From an uncultured Lachnospiraceae bacterium (GTDB taxonomy: Bacteria; Bacillota; Clostridia; Lachnospirales; Lachnospiraceae), in NCBI GenBank assembly GCA_902781215.1, contig CACZIO010000011.1, positions 1 to 58,514 of the forward strand: a stretch of DNA of 58,514 nt, read 5' to 3'. The notes under the pieces are model-generated. The model was not told the DNA's origin and made no database searches. It worked only from the letters and a program-made list of their open reading frames with translations. Positions 52,049 through 58,514 of the stretch are shown here, piece after piece. Every line of letters begins with the position of its first letter. The stretch's first letter is position 1. The translations under genes were made by a program, and so were the position numbers.

Positions 52049-53134
52049 ATGAGACGTAAAATGAAACACTGGATGATTCTGCCGCTCCTGCTGATCCTGG
52101 TCCTTGTGATCGTCGGCGGCTATGCGGCCTATGTTTTTCTGACCTACAGCCGGATCGAGGACAACCTGGCTCTGGAGCCCGCAGGCAACGCCGCGCAGGC
52201 CGCGCAGACCGGCCGGGAGTATACGATCGTCTCCTGGAACGCCGGCTTCGGCGCCTACACGGCAGACTTCACCTTTTTCATGGACGGCGGAAAAGAGAGC
52301 CGCGCCCGGTCGCGGGAGAGCGTGGAGACCTGCATTGGAGGCATCGCGGATACGACCGTCTCCTTCGCACCGGACTTTGCCCTCTTTCAGGAGGTCGACA
52401 CGGACTCGACGCGGAGCTGGCACGTCGATGAAGCGCAGATGATCCTGGACCGCTTCGCCGCCGAGGGCAGCTTGGACAGCGTCTTCGCGCAGAACTACCA
52501 CTCGGCCTACCTGATGGTCCCCGTCACACAGCCCCACGGCAGGTCCAATTCCGGGATCCTGACTCTGAGCCGGGCGGACATCACCTCCGCCCTCCGCAGG
52601 AGCCTTCCGGTCGCGTCGGGATTCAAAAAGCTCCTGGACCTGGACCGCTGCTACAGCATCTGCCGCATTCCCGTGGAGAACGGCCGGGACCTGGTCCTCT
52701 TCAACGTCCACCTCTCCGCCTACGGAACCGACGCCGCCCAGGGCAGCGCCCAGCTGGACATGCTTTTCGCGGATATGGAAAAAGAGTACGCGCAGGGCAA
52801 TTATGTCATCTGCGGCGGTGATTTCAACCACGACTTCACCGGCGATTCCCGCTCCTTTTTCAACGACGGCAGCCAAAAGACCTACAGCTGGTGCCAGCCC
52901 TTCCCGGATGACGCAGTCCCGGCGGGCTTTGTCAAATGCACTGCCTACGCGGAGGGGATGACCGCGACGACCCGCTACACCGACATTCCCTATTCCGAGG
53001 ACAGCTTCACCGTCATCCTCGACGGCTTCCTGGTGTCGGACAACGTGACCTGTACCTACGTGCAGAACATCGACACCGCCTACCGGTACACCGACCACAA
53101 TCCCGTCGTCATGAAATTCACCCTGGCGGAATAA
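52049..53134 (+). CDS. Membrane-anchored endonuclease/exonuclease/phosphatase-family protein
   Basis: This 361-residue protein begins with one transmembrane anchor (MILPLLLILVLVIVGGYAAYVFL) and an outside DNase I-like fold. Motifs are TIVSWNAGFGAY, FALFQEVD with the metal Glu, LVLFNVHLS, VICGGDFNHDF and a final YTDHNPVVM with the catalytic His. It could be a phosphodiesterase or sphingomyelinase-type enzyme at the cell surface. It lies 212 bases after the PanE-like gene and ends in a good terminator. Confidence 0.88.
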   Translation: MRRKMKHWMILPLLLILVLVIVGGYAAYVFLTYSRIEDNLALEPAGNAAQAAQTGREYTIVSWNAGFGAYTADFTFFMDGGKESRARSRESVETCIGGIADTTVSFAPDFALFQEVDTDSTRSWHVDEAQMILDRFAAEGSLDSVFAQNYHSAYLMVPVTQPHGRSNSGILTLSRADITSALRRSLPVASGFKKLLDLDRCYSICRIPVENGRDLVLFNVHLSAYGTDAAQGSAQLDMLFADMEKEYAQGNYVICGGDFNHDFTGDSRSFFNDGSQKTYSWCQPFPDDAVPAGFVKCTAYAEGMTATTRYTDIPYSEDSFTVILDGFLVSDNVTCTYVQNIDTAYRYTDHNPVVMKFTLAE

Positions 53135-53192
53135 CCGCCATAGAACCCTCATCATATGTAATAACAGAACTGCATAGACAGCAATCGCCCGC

Positions 53193-53246
53193 AAAAAGCG
53201 GTTTCCTTTCCCCGGATGACTCCGGCGAAGAGGGAGCCGCTTTTTT
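53193..53246 (+). terminator. Terminator after the EEP-family gene
   Basis: AAAAAGCGGTTTCC pairs with GGGAGCCGCTTTTTT around a GC-rich loop, ending in six T. Confidence 0.8.
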
Positions 53247-53421
53247 CATTTCATTGACTTGCCCTCCGCCCCGCATCCTCCCGGCGCTCATCTGATTCCG
53301 CATTCTCTCGAGCTCTTCTTCTGTCTCTGCCCCGCATCCTCCCGGCGCGCTTGCAGAAGCACAACTGTTTTTGCCCGCCTTTTTTCCACCGCCCGGCAAA
53401 AAACTGAACAAATCCTTTTCC

Positions 53422-53506
53422 ATTTCCGGGGAAATCCGCTGCACAAATCGATTTCCGCGGCGGGGGAAATCGCGGAATTAAAGCGGGCCTCCTTTTGAAA
53501 TATCAT
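53422..53506 (+). promoter_or_regulatory. Glucitol-regulon promoter P3 (srlD-srlA-srlE)
   Basis: Operator 1 is ATTTCCGGGGAAAT (53422-53435). Operator 2 is GATTTCC-N8-GGAAATC (53450-53471). GGAATTAA (53474-53481), 19 bases and TATCAT (53501-53506) follow, then the shared ACAGACATCAAAGGAAAACAC. It is the clearest of the three copies. Confidence 0.83.
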
Positions 53507-53648
53507 ACAGACATCAAAGGAAAACACCACAGCGAAACGGAGACAGAAACGACCTGAAAGCCGCTGCGGAAAACAGAACAAAGCACACAATCCAAAACAC
53601 TCAACACTCAGAAGGTTCATCGTTCAATTTCAAAAGGAGGAGAAAAAA

Positions 53649-54446
53649 ATGGCAAACTGGTTAAATCTTGAAGACAAAGTCGTAATCGTCACAGGTGGTG
53701 CTTCCGGAATCGGATACCATGTCGTGACCACCCTGAAGGACGCGGGCGCGACTCCCGTCATCGCGGACATCTCCGTCGAGACCGGCGATGAGAAGGACGG
53801 CATCTTCTGCACCAAGTGCGATGTCACGAACAAGGAGAGCGTCGAGGCCATGGTCGCCTCCGTCGTCGACAAATACGGCAAGCTCGACGCGATCGTCAAC
53901 AACGCCGGTGTCAACCTTCCCCGCCTCCTGGTCGATGTCAAGGGCGAGCGTCCCGAGTACGAACTGGATGAGAAGTCCTTCAACATCATGTTCAACATCA
54001 ACGTCAAGGGCCTGATGTACTGCGCACAGGCAGCCGCGAGGCAGATGCTCAAGCAGGGCGGCGGCGTCATCATCAACATGTCCTCCGAGTCCGGCAAGGA
54101 AGGCTCCCAGGGACAGAGCGCCTACTCCGCCACCAAGGGTGCCTGCGACAGCTTCACCCGCAGCTGGGCCAAGGAACTGAGCAAGTACGGCATCCGCGTC
54201 GTGGCCGTCGCGCCCGGCATCATGGAAGCCACCGGCCTCCGCACACCCGCCTACAACGAGGCACTGGCCTACACCCGCGGCGTCAAGCCCGAGGATCTCT
54301 CCACCGATTACAGCAAGGTCATCCCGATGGGCCGCGACGGCAAGCTCGATGAGGTCGGCAACCTGGTCGCCTACCTGGTCTCCGATCGCGCCAGCTACAT
54401 CGACGGCACGACCCTCAACATCTCCGGCGGCAAGTCCAGAGGCTGA
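53649..54446 (+). CDS. srlD: Sorbitol-6-phosphate 2-dehydrogenase (SDR family)
   Basis: This 265-residue short-chain dehydrogenase has the NAD motif VTGGASGIGYHV, the NNAGVN core and the catalytic Tyr/Lys in SAYSATKGAC, with Ser in NMSSESG. It would oxidise glucitol-6-phosphate to fructose-6-phosphate in the cytoplasm. The SDR fold alone does not fix the substrate, but its place as first gene of the srlA-srlE operon does. AAAGGAGGAG precedes the ATG. Codon bias is strong. Confidence 0.9.
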   Translation: MANWLNLEDKVVIVTGGASGIGYHVVTTLKDAGATPVIADISVETGDEKDGIFCTKCDVTNKESVEAMVASVVDKYGKLDAIVNNAGVNLPRLLVDVKGERPEYELDEKSFNIMFNINVKGLMYCAQAAARQMLKQGGGVIINMSSESGKEGSQGQSAYSATKGACDSFTRSWAKELSKYGIRVVAVAPGIMEATGLRTPAYNEALAYTRGVKPEDLSTDYSKVIPMGRDGKLDEVGNLVAYLVSDRASYIDGTTLNISGGKSRG

Positions 54447-54483
54447 TCCTCGGCAGGACGAAAAGCCTTTTCAGGAAAAAAAT

Positions 54484-54515
54484 CCGGATCCGGCGGCAGT
54501 CTTCGCCGGATCCGG
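54484..54515 (+). promoter_or_regulatory. Intercistronic hairpin between srlD and srlA
   Basis: A perfect 12-base stem (CCGGATCCGGCG and its complement) with an eight-base loop and no T-tract. It could protect or process the srlD mRNA or set the ratio of enzyme to permease. Confidence 0.6.
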
Positions 54516-54619
54516 TAAGGGAAAACAAAACCTTTCCCTGATAAACCGTCAGCCGGTCAGATGTAAGCAGTCAGGCTGAACTCTCCAATCCACATATTTT
54601 TTTCAGAAAGGGGACCAAT

Positions 54620-55171
54620 ATGGATTTCTTAGTCAAATTTGCATCCGCATTTATGGGAGTCTTCCAGCTCGGCGGTGAGCAGTTCATGGGCTGGGTCACG
54701 GGCATCATTCCCACCATCCTGATGCTCCTGGTCATGATGAATGCCGTCATCGCCCTGATCGGCGACGAGCGCATCGAAGTCATCGCCAAGGTCTGCACCA
54801 GCAACCCGCTCCTGCGCTACGCGGTTCTGCCCTGGCTCTCCGCCTTCATGCTCGGCAACCCCATGGCGCTTTCCATGGGCAAGTTCATGCCTGAGTTCTA
54901 CAAGCCCAGCTACTACGCGGCAGCTTCCTACCACTGCCACACCAACAGCGGTATCTTCCCGCACATCAACCCCTCCGAGATCCTGATCTACCTCGGTATT
55001 GCACAGGGCGTCACCGCCCTCGGCCTGGATGCCACGCCTCTGGCCCTCCGCTACATGCTCGTCGGCTTCATCGCCAACTTCATCTCCGGATGGGTGACCG
55101 ATTTCACCACCGCATTCGTCGAAAAGCAGCAGGGTGTCCGCCTCAGCAGAGAGCTGCACACCAAAGCCTGA
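54620..55171 (+). CDS. srlA: PTS glucitol/sorbitol EIIC (SrlA)
   Basis: This 183-residue membrane protein forms part of the sugar channel. It has LGNPMALSMGKFMPEFYKPSYY, SYHCHTNSGIFPHINPSE and GFIANFISGWVTDFTT, as in SrlA. It is closely similar to the first part of the fused protein at 37492. AGAAAGGGGACC precedes the ATG. It lies between srlD and srlE. Confidence 0.95.
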   Translation: MDFLVKFASAFMGVFQLGGEQFMGWVTGIIPTILMLLVMMNAVIALIGDERIEVIAKVCTSNPLLRYAVLPWLSAFMLGNPMALSMGKFMPEFYKPSYYAAASYHCHTNSGIFPHINPSEILIYLGIAQGVTALGLDATPLALRYMLVGFIANFISGWVTDFTTAFVEKQQGVRLSRELHTKA

Positions 55172-55177
55172 TCTTGA

Positions 55178-55340
55178 ACCACCCGGGACGGTTCTCACCG
55201 GTTCTTTTTGAGCCAGCCGGAACAGCCCCCGCAATTCAAAAAGAGTCCCGGCGAACTGTCACCTGAGACTCATCCGCAGTCTCGATCATTTGAAAATTCG
55301 AAAATTTAAAATGTACCGGGGAGAACCATCCCTGGTGGTA
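55178..55340. repeat. REP-like inverted pair between srlA and srlE
   Basis: GGGACGGTTCTCACCGG (about 55187-55203) and the inverted CCGGGGAGAACCATCCCTGG (about 55315-55334) bracket 110 bases with a GTTCTTTTTGA/TTCAAAAAGAG pair. It lies inside an operon, so it may shape the srlE mRNA. Confidence 0.75.
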
Positions 55341-55373
55341 TAGCGCTCCGCGCTTCAGAATAGGAGGAAAAAA

Positions 55374-56417
55374 ATGTCTGAATATCGTGCAATCCGTGTA
55401 GAAAAAGGCTCCGGCGGCTTCGGCGGCCCCCTGACCATCCAGGGAACAGAGAAGAAGAATAAAGTCATGTACATCACCGGCGGCGGTGTCGCCCCCGAGA
55501 TCCTGCCCAAGATCGTCGAGCTGACCGGCCTCGAGCCCGTCAACGGCTTCAAGACCAGCGCTCCCGAGGATGAGCTGGCCCTGGTCATCATCGACTGCGG
55601 CGGCACCCTCCGCTGCGGCCTCTATCCCAAGAAGAGGATCCCCACCATCAACATCAACCCCGTCGGCAAGGCCGGCCCCCTGGCTCAGTTCATCAAGGAA
55701 GACATCTACGTCTCCGGCGTCACCAACGCCAACATCAGCCTCGCTGATCCGGCGGAAGCCGCAGCAGCCGCTGATGCAGCAGCAACAACAGAAACAGCTG
55801 CAGATGCACCTGCAGAAGCTGAAGAGAAAAAGGGCGGCATCGACACCTCCAAGAAGCTGTCCGAGCAGATGGCAGAGTCCGGCAACGGCAACATGCTGGC
55901 CAAGATCGGCCTCGGCGCCGGCAAGGTCGTCGCGACCTTCAACCAGGCAGCCCGCGACGCTGTCCAGACCGCGATCAACACCCTGCTCCCCTTCATGGCC
56001 TTCGTCTCCATGCTGATCGGTATCATCAACGGCACAGGCTTCGGTACCTTCTTCTCCGGTATCCTGCAGCCCCTGCTCGGTTCCATCCCCGGACTCCTCG
56101 TCCTCGGCATCATCTGCTCCATCCCCGGCCTGTCCGCTATCCTCGGACCCGGCGCTGTTATCTCCCAGATCCTGGGCGGTATCATGGGTGCAGAGATCGC
56201 AGCCGGAAGGATTTCCCCCTCCCTCGCCCTGGTCGGCCTGTTCGCCCTGAACTGCCACGCGGCCTGCGACTTCATCCCCGTCGGACTTGGTCTTGCGGAA
56301 GCTGAGACAGAGACCGTTGAGGTCGGCGTCATGTCCGTCATGTACTCCCGCTTCATCACCAGCTGGGTCCGCGTCCTCCTGGCAGTCGTCTTCTCCATCG
56401 GCATGTACGCCGCTTAA
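55374..56417 (+). CDS. srlE: PTS glucitol/sorbitol EIIB-EIIC (SrlE)
   Basis: This 347-residue protein has the EIIB domain with phospho-Cys in VIIDCGGTLRCGLYP near residue 77. An Ala/Glu-rich linker (about residues 122-150) and four to five helices follow, with LGIICSIPGLSAILGPGAV and ACDFIPVGLGLAEAE. It completes the split permease with SrlA and takes phosphate from SrlB. AGGAGG precedes the ATG. A strong terminator follows 115 bases later. Confidence 0.95.
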   Translation: MSEYRAIRVEKGSGGFGGPLTIQGTEKKNKVMYITGGGVAPEILPKIVELTGLEPVNGFKTSAPEDELALVIIDCGGTLRCGLYPKKRIPTININPVGKAGPLAQFIKEDIYVSGVTNANISLADPAEAAAAADAAATTETAADAPAEAEEKKGGIDTSKKLSEQMAESGNGNMLAKIGLGAGKVVATFNQAARDAVQTAINTLLPFMAFVSMLIGIINGTGFGTFFSGILQPLLGSIPGLLVLGIICSIPGLSAILGPGAVISQILGGIMGAEIAAGRISPSLALVGLFALNCHAACDFIPVGLGLAEAETETVEVGVMSVMYSRFITSWVRVLLAVVFSIGMYAA

Positions 56418-56530
56418 GGATGTCCTCCTTTCCCGAAGAACAGAGAAGGTCCGGACACCGGCGCCGGATCTCGGCCGGACGGCCGGTACATCACCGGACA
56501 TAAACAGTAAACATTTCATCCGACAACCCA

Positions 56531-56565
56531 AAAGGGCACACAGGAAAATCGCCTGTGTGCCCTTT
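56531..56565. terminator. Bidirectional terminator between srlE and the HAD gene
   Basis: A 14-base perfect stem (AAAGGGCACACAGG and its complement) with a seven-base loop and T-rich ends. Confidence 0.85.
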
Positions 56566-56568
56566 ATT

Positions 56569-56687
56569 TGTGCCCTTCTCAGGGACTGTAGCTGCCGGTT
56601 CCGTCATTGTGTCTTTCTCAGGGACTGTAGCTGCCGGTTCCGCCATTGTGTCTTTCTCAGGGACTGTACCTGCCGGTTCCGCCATTA
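56569..56687 (-). repeat. 39-bp tandem repeats starting at the HAD stop codon
   Basis: About three copies of a 39-base unit, each containing CAGGGACTGTAGCTGCCGG on the plus strand. The first overlaps the HAD stop. The unit is a multiple of three; an ORF whose ATG overlaps the stop (TAATG) would encode 13-residue repeats like MAEPAATVPEKDT. Confidence 0.9.
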
Positions 56688-57506
56688 TGTCCCGAATAGC
56701 CGCTCCAGTACATCTGCAATTCCATCGTGATCGTTGTCGGCCGTGACCCGTCCGAACTGCCTCCGGATCTCTTCCGGCGCATTTCCCATCACATATCCCT
56801 GTCCCACTGCCCCCAGCATCTCCACATCATTGTAATGGTCCCCGAAGGCGATCGTCTCCTCCGGCAGGATCCCGGCATATTCACAAAACCGTCTGACAGC
56901 ATCCGCCTTCGAGGTCCCTCTGTCCATGATTTCGATAAGAATATCGCTGGATCTGACCACGAAGACCTCCGGAAATGCGCCCCGGATCTCGCGCTCGATC
57001 GCCGTGGTCTGCTCCGGGGCACAGATACAGAGAAACTTGTTAACACCTGCTCCCGGAACAATGTCACGGACGGATCCCTCCCGGGACCGTGCCTCCACGA
57101 TCCTCTCCTCGCGCAGGATCCTGGGATCCCTTCTGTCAGGAGCCAGCCACAGGTCCCCTGAATAGACCGACCAGGTCATATCATATTTCTTTTTGATGGA
57201 AGTTATAAAAAAATACTCTATCTCTGCCGCAAGATCTCTCCGGATCTGCCTGTTGAAAAGTATGCTGCGGTCCCTGTCCAGGATCATCGCCCCGCTGTAG
57301 GCGATCAGGGCACATTCCAGATCATTTCTCTTCAAAATCGGATAGATGCCGGAGGGACTCCTCGCCGACACAATGACAAACGGAATATCCTGTGCCATCA
57401 CCCGGCGGATCCACATCCCGGTGCGCGGCGTGACACGGTGGGCGGAGTTGAGCAGGGTTCCGTCCACATCACTGAAAATGGCTTTGATGGTATCGGGCTT
57501 CTCCAT
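56685..57506 (-). CDS. Cof-type HAD-superfamily hydrolase
   Basis: This 273-residue phosphatase has the nucleophile motif FSDVDGTLLNS near residue 11, the Ser motif VIVSARSPSG, a C2-type cap and the acidic motif IAFGDHYNDVEML near residue 215. Such enzymes dephosphorylate sugar phosphates or flavin precursors in the cytoplasm. ATG 57504-57506 follows GGGAG. A terminator separates it from the HPr-like gene upstream. Confidence 0.93.
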   Translation of the reverse strand: MEKPDTIKAIFSDVDGTLLNSAHRVTPRTGMWIRRVMAQDIPFVIVSARSPSGIYPILKRNDLECALIAYSGAMILDRDRSILFNRQIRRDLAAEIEYFFITSIKKKYDMTWSVYSGDLWLAPDRRDPRILREERIVEARSREGSVRDIVPGAGVNKFLCICAPEQTTAIEREIRGAFPEVFVVRSSDILIEIMDRGTSKADAVRRFCEYAGILPEETIAFGDHYNDVEMLGAVGQGYVMGNAPEEIRRQFGRVTADNDHDGIADVLERLFGT

Positions 57507-57527
57507 GACGCCGTATTCTCCCTTCCA

Positions 57528-57562
57528 AAAAAACAAGGGGGCTGTGCCGCAGCACAGCCCCC
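57528..57562 (-). terminator. Terminator after the HPr-like gene
   Basis: An 11-base perfect stem (GGGGGCTGTGC and its complement) with a four-base loop, followed on the minus strand by TTGTTTTTTT. Confidence 0.88.
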
Positions 57563-57574
57563 ATTATGCCAGGA

Positions 57575-57832
57575 TCAGATGTTTCTCTCCGCGAAGAGCA
57601 TGAGGCGCTCCGCATCCTCTTCCCGCCTTGCGCCGGACAGCTCGATCTCCAGGGTATCCCCCTGCCGTGCATGCAGGCTGAGGACATTGAAGATCATCTT
57701 CGCGTTTCCCGTTTTCTGCCCGCATCGGATCCGGACATCTCCGTCACATGCGATCGCCTCTTTGACGAGTTGGCCCGCGAGCCTGGCATCCAACCCGTTT
57801 GCGTTGTGTACCTGAATCGTAATATTTGTCAT
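57575..57832 (-). CDS. HPr-fold protein without His15 and Ser46
   Basis: This 85-residue protein has the size and pattern of HPr. The active-site loop reads NANGLDARLAGQLV where HPr has NPNGLHARPA: Asp replaces the phosphorylated His15. The regulatory site reads NAKMIFNVLSL where HPr has KSIM: Met replaces Ser46. It therefore cannot carry phosphate in the usual way. It might bind PTS or regulatory partners as a decoy or carry an acyl-phosphate on Asp. ATG 57830-57832 has GGAG seven bases upstream. It is downstream of a mannose-type EIID. Confidence 0.85.
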   Translation of the reverse strand: MTNITIQVHNANGLDARLAGQLVKEAIACDGDVRIRCGQKTGNAKMIFNVLSLHARQGDTLEIELSGARREEDAERLMLFAERNI

Positions 57833-57933
57833 GACCGCACTCCACATCGTTTCTTTCAGACATTTTAAGTCCTGCCGCCCGTCAGAGCGGCACCGCTCAG
57901 AGCAATCGCCAGCAGATCGATTCTCCCAAGCGT

Positions 57934-58215
57934 TTACCGGCCCCCGCAGCGTTCTGCAGCTTCCAGAATATGCTCGATATTTTTGCGGCCGTTCCGGATC
58001 CCGAGATCACAGAGGACCGCGACCGCCAGACCCGCCGCAGCCATAATGCCGCCCGCGGCCAGGAAGGGGATCCGCAGGGTGCTGCGGTGCAGCCCACCGT
58101 AAAGCAGGGCTGCGCCCGCTGCGGCCAGCACAAAACCGGCCGCGCGCCACTTGCTGATCGTTTTCAGAGCCTCCGACTGACGCTTTGCTTCTTCGATCAA
58201 TTCTTTTGCAGACAT
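57934..58215 (-). CDS. Small two-helix membrane protein of unknown function
   Basis: This 93-residue protein has an amphipathic start (MSAKELIEEAKRQSEALK), two hydrophobic helices (AAGFVLAAAGAALLYGG and AAGGIMAAAGLAVAVL) and a charged tail. I do not recognise a family. AGGAGATAAAAA before the ATG and its place between EIID and the HPr-like gene suggest a role with this PTS, perhaps comparable to the small proteins found in mannose PTS operons. Confidence 0.7.
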   Translation of the reverse strand: MSAKELIEEAKRQSEALKTISKWRAAGFVLAAAGAALLYGGLHRSTLRIPFLAAGGIMAAAGLAVAVLCDLGIRNGRKNIEHILEAAERCGGR

Positions 58216-58282
58216 TTTTTATCTCCTGTGCAGACGATGCCCGTTTCCTGTGCCGGGTCCGTGTTCTGTAAAGACATGTTTC

Positions 58283-58514
58283 TTAGTAGGCCAGACCGGG
58301 GTTGAAGAAACCGAGCAGAACGCCGACGAAGGCGATGACGACCAGAAGTCCCATGACCTTGAGAGGGCTGAGCTGCTTCTTGGCCATCAGCCACCAGCAG
58401 AAGATAACGCAGATCGCGGTCAGAAGGCCGGGGAATACGCTGTCGAACTTCTCCTGCAGGACCATGTAGGCTTCGCCCGCCTCATTGTAGAGGGCAAAGC
58501 TGGTCTTGACACTG
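58283..58514 (-). CDS. Mannose-family PTS EIID, C-terminal fragment
   Basis: The visible 76 residues (N-terminus beyond the window) include MVLQEKFDSVFPGLLTAI, a membrane helix, MAKKQLSPLKVMG and a last helix ending GVLLGFFNPGLAY. This is the usual end of EIID of the mannose/fructose/sorbose PTS family. The rest of the permease should lie beyond the window. Confidence 0.85.
   Translation of the reverse strand, partial: SVKTSFALYNEAGEAYMVLQEKFDSVFPGLLTAICVIFCWWLMAKKQLSPLKVMGLLVVIAFVGVLLGFFNPGLAY

Overview
This window looks like chromosomal DNA of a GC-rich Clostridia member, most likely Lachnospiraceae or a close relative. That placement is inferred from gene content and is not proven: a clostridial-type Tad pilus locus with DUF5702 and DUF6382/FHA proteins, a tryptophan T-box, rubredoxin, glucitol PTS genes with a PRD regulator and GutM, and strong AGGAGG-type ribosome binding sites. 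I see no rRNA, tRNA, CRISPR array, prophage or intact insertion sequence. High GC produces very long antisense shadow ORFs (up to about 1,100 codons), which are left out.

Layout. 1-4.8 kb: 5' part of an alanine/glycine:cation symporter, a small MGMT-family protein, an esterase, an asparagine synthase lacking the start of its glutaminase domain, and a HIT protein. 5.0-16.4 kb (all minus): an eleven-gene Tad/Flp pilus operon read from a good sigma-A promoter at 16.6 kb: prepilin peptidase, CpaE/TadZ, CpaF/TadA, TadB, TadC, Flp1 pilin, DUF5702 protein, TadE-like protein with a Cys-rich tail, second prepilin peptidase, TadE, FHA protein. 17-23 kb: Ldh2-type oxidoreductase, an unknown protein, MATE pump, rubredoxin, YoeB/RelB toxin-antitoxin pair, EamA transporter. 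23.2-28.7 kb: Trp-specific T-box leader followed by trpD-trpCF-trpB-trpA; trpE and trpG are absent. 28.9-31.8 kb: lactate/malate-type dehydrogenase, enolase, DUF1858 protein. 32-37.3 kb (minus): Fur/Zur regulator, ZnuA-ZnuC-ZnuB zinc transporter and a polytopic membrane protein, with a Fur-type box in front. 37.5-56.4 kb: a scattered glucitol (sorbitol) regulon: a fused EIIC-EIIBC permease, PRD regulator, GutM, EIIA (srlB), and srlD-srlA-srlE. Unrelated genes lie between (UvrA paralogue, cbiD, a deleted ATPase pseudogene, MBL hydrolase, MATE, PanE-like reductase, EEP phosphatase). 56.7-58.5 kb (minus): C-terminus of a mannose-family PTS EIID, a small membrane protein, an HPr paralogue lacking both regulatory residues, and a Cof-type HAD phosphatase.

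How the parts work together. Three glucitol transcription units (gutM, srlB, srlDAE) share a near-identical upstream block. It has one or two GATTTCC-N8-GGAAATC palindromes, a GGATTAAG block and a TATCAT/TATGAT -10 at nearly fixed spacing, which makes it the best candidate operator for the PRD regulator encoded between them. The trp genes are under tRNA-Trp control. The zinc genes are probably controlled by their own Fur-family regulator.

Unusual aspects. At least five genes (asnB, rubredoxin, trpCF, fur, the HAD gene) have the segment at their stop codon repeated downstream. A REP-like GGGACGGTTC element occurs in at least seven intergenic gaps. Two further dispersed repeat families have two copies each. 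Several proteins have lost canonical residues: AsnB without Cys2, HPr without His15 and Ser46, CpaE without the P-loop lysine, LDH without Gln102, MGMT with PCFRV. No single new multigene system is obvious; the glucitol operator and the stop-codon repeats are the strongest leads.
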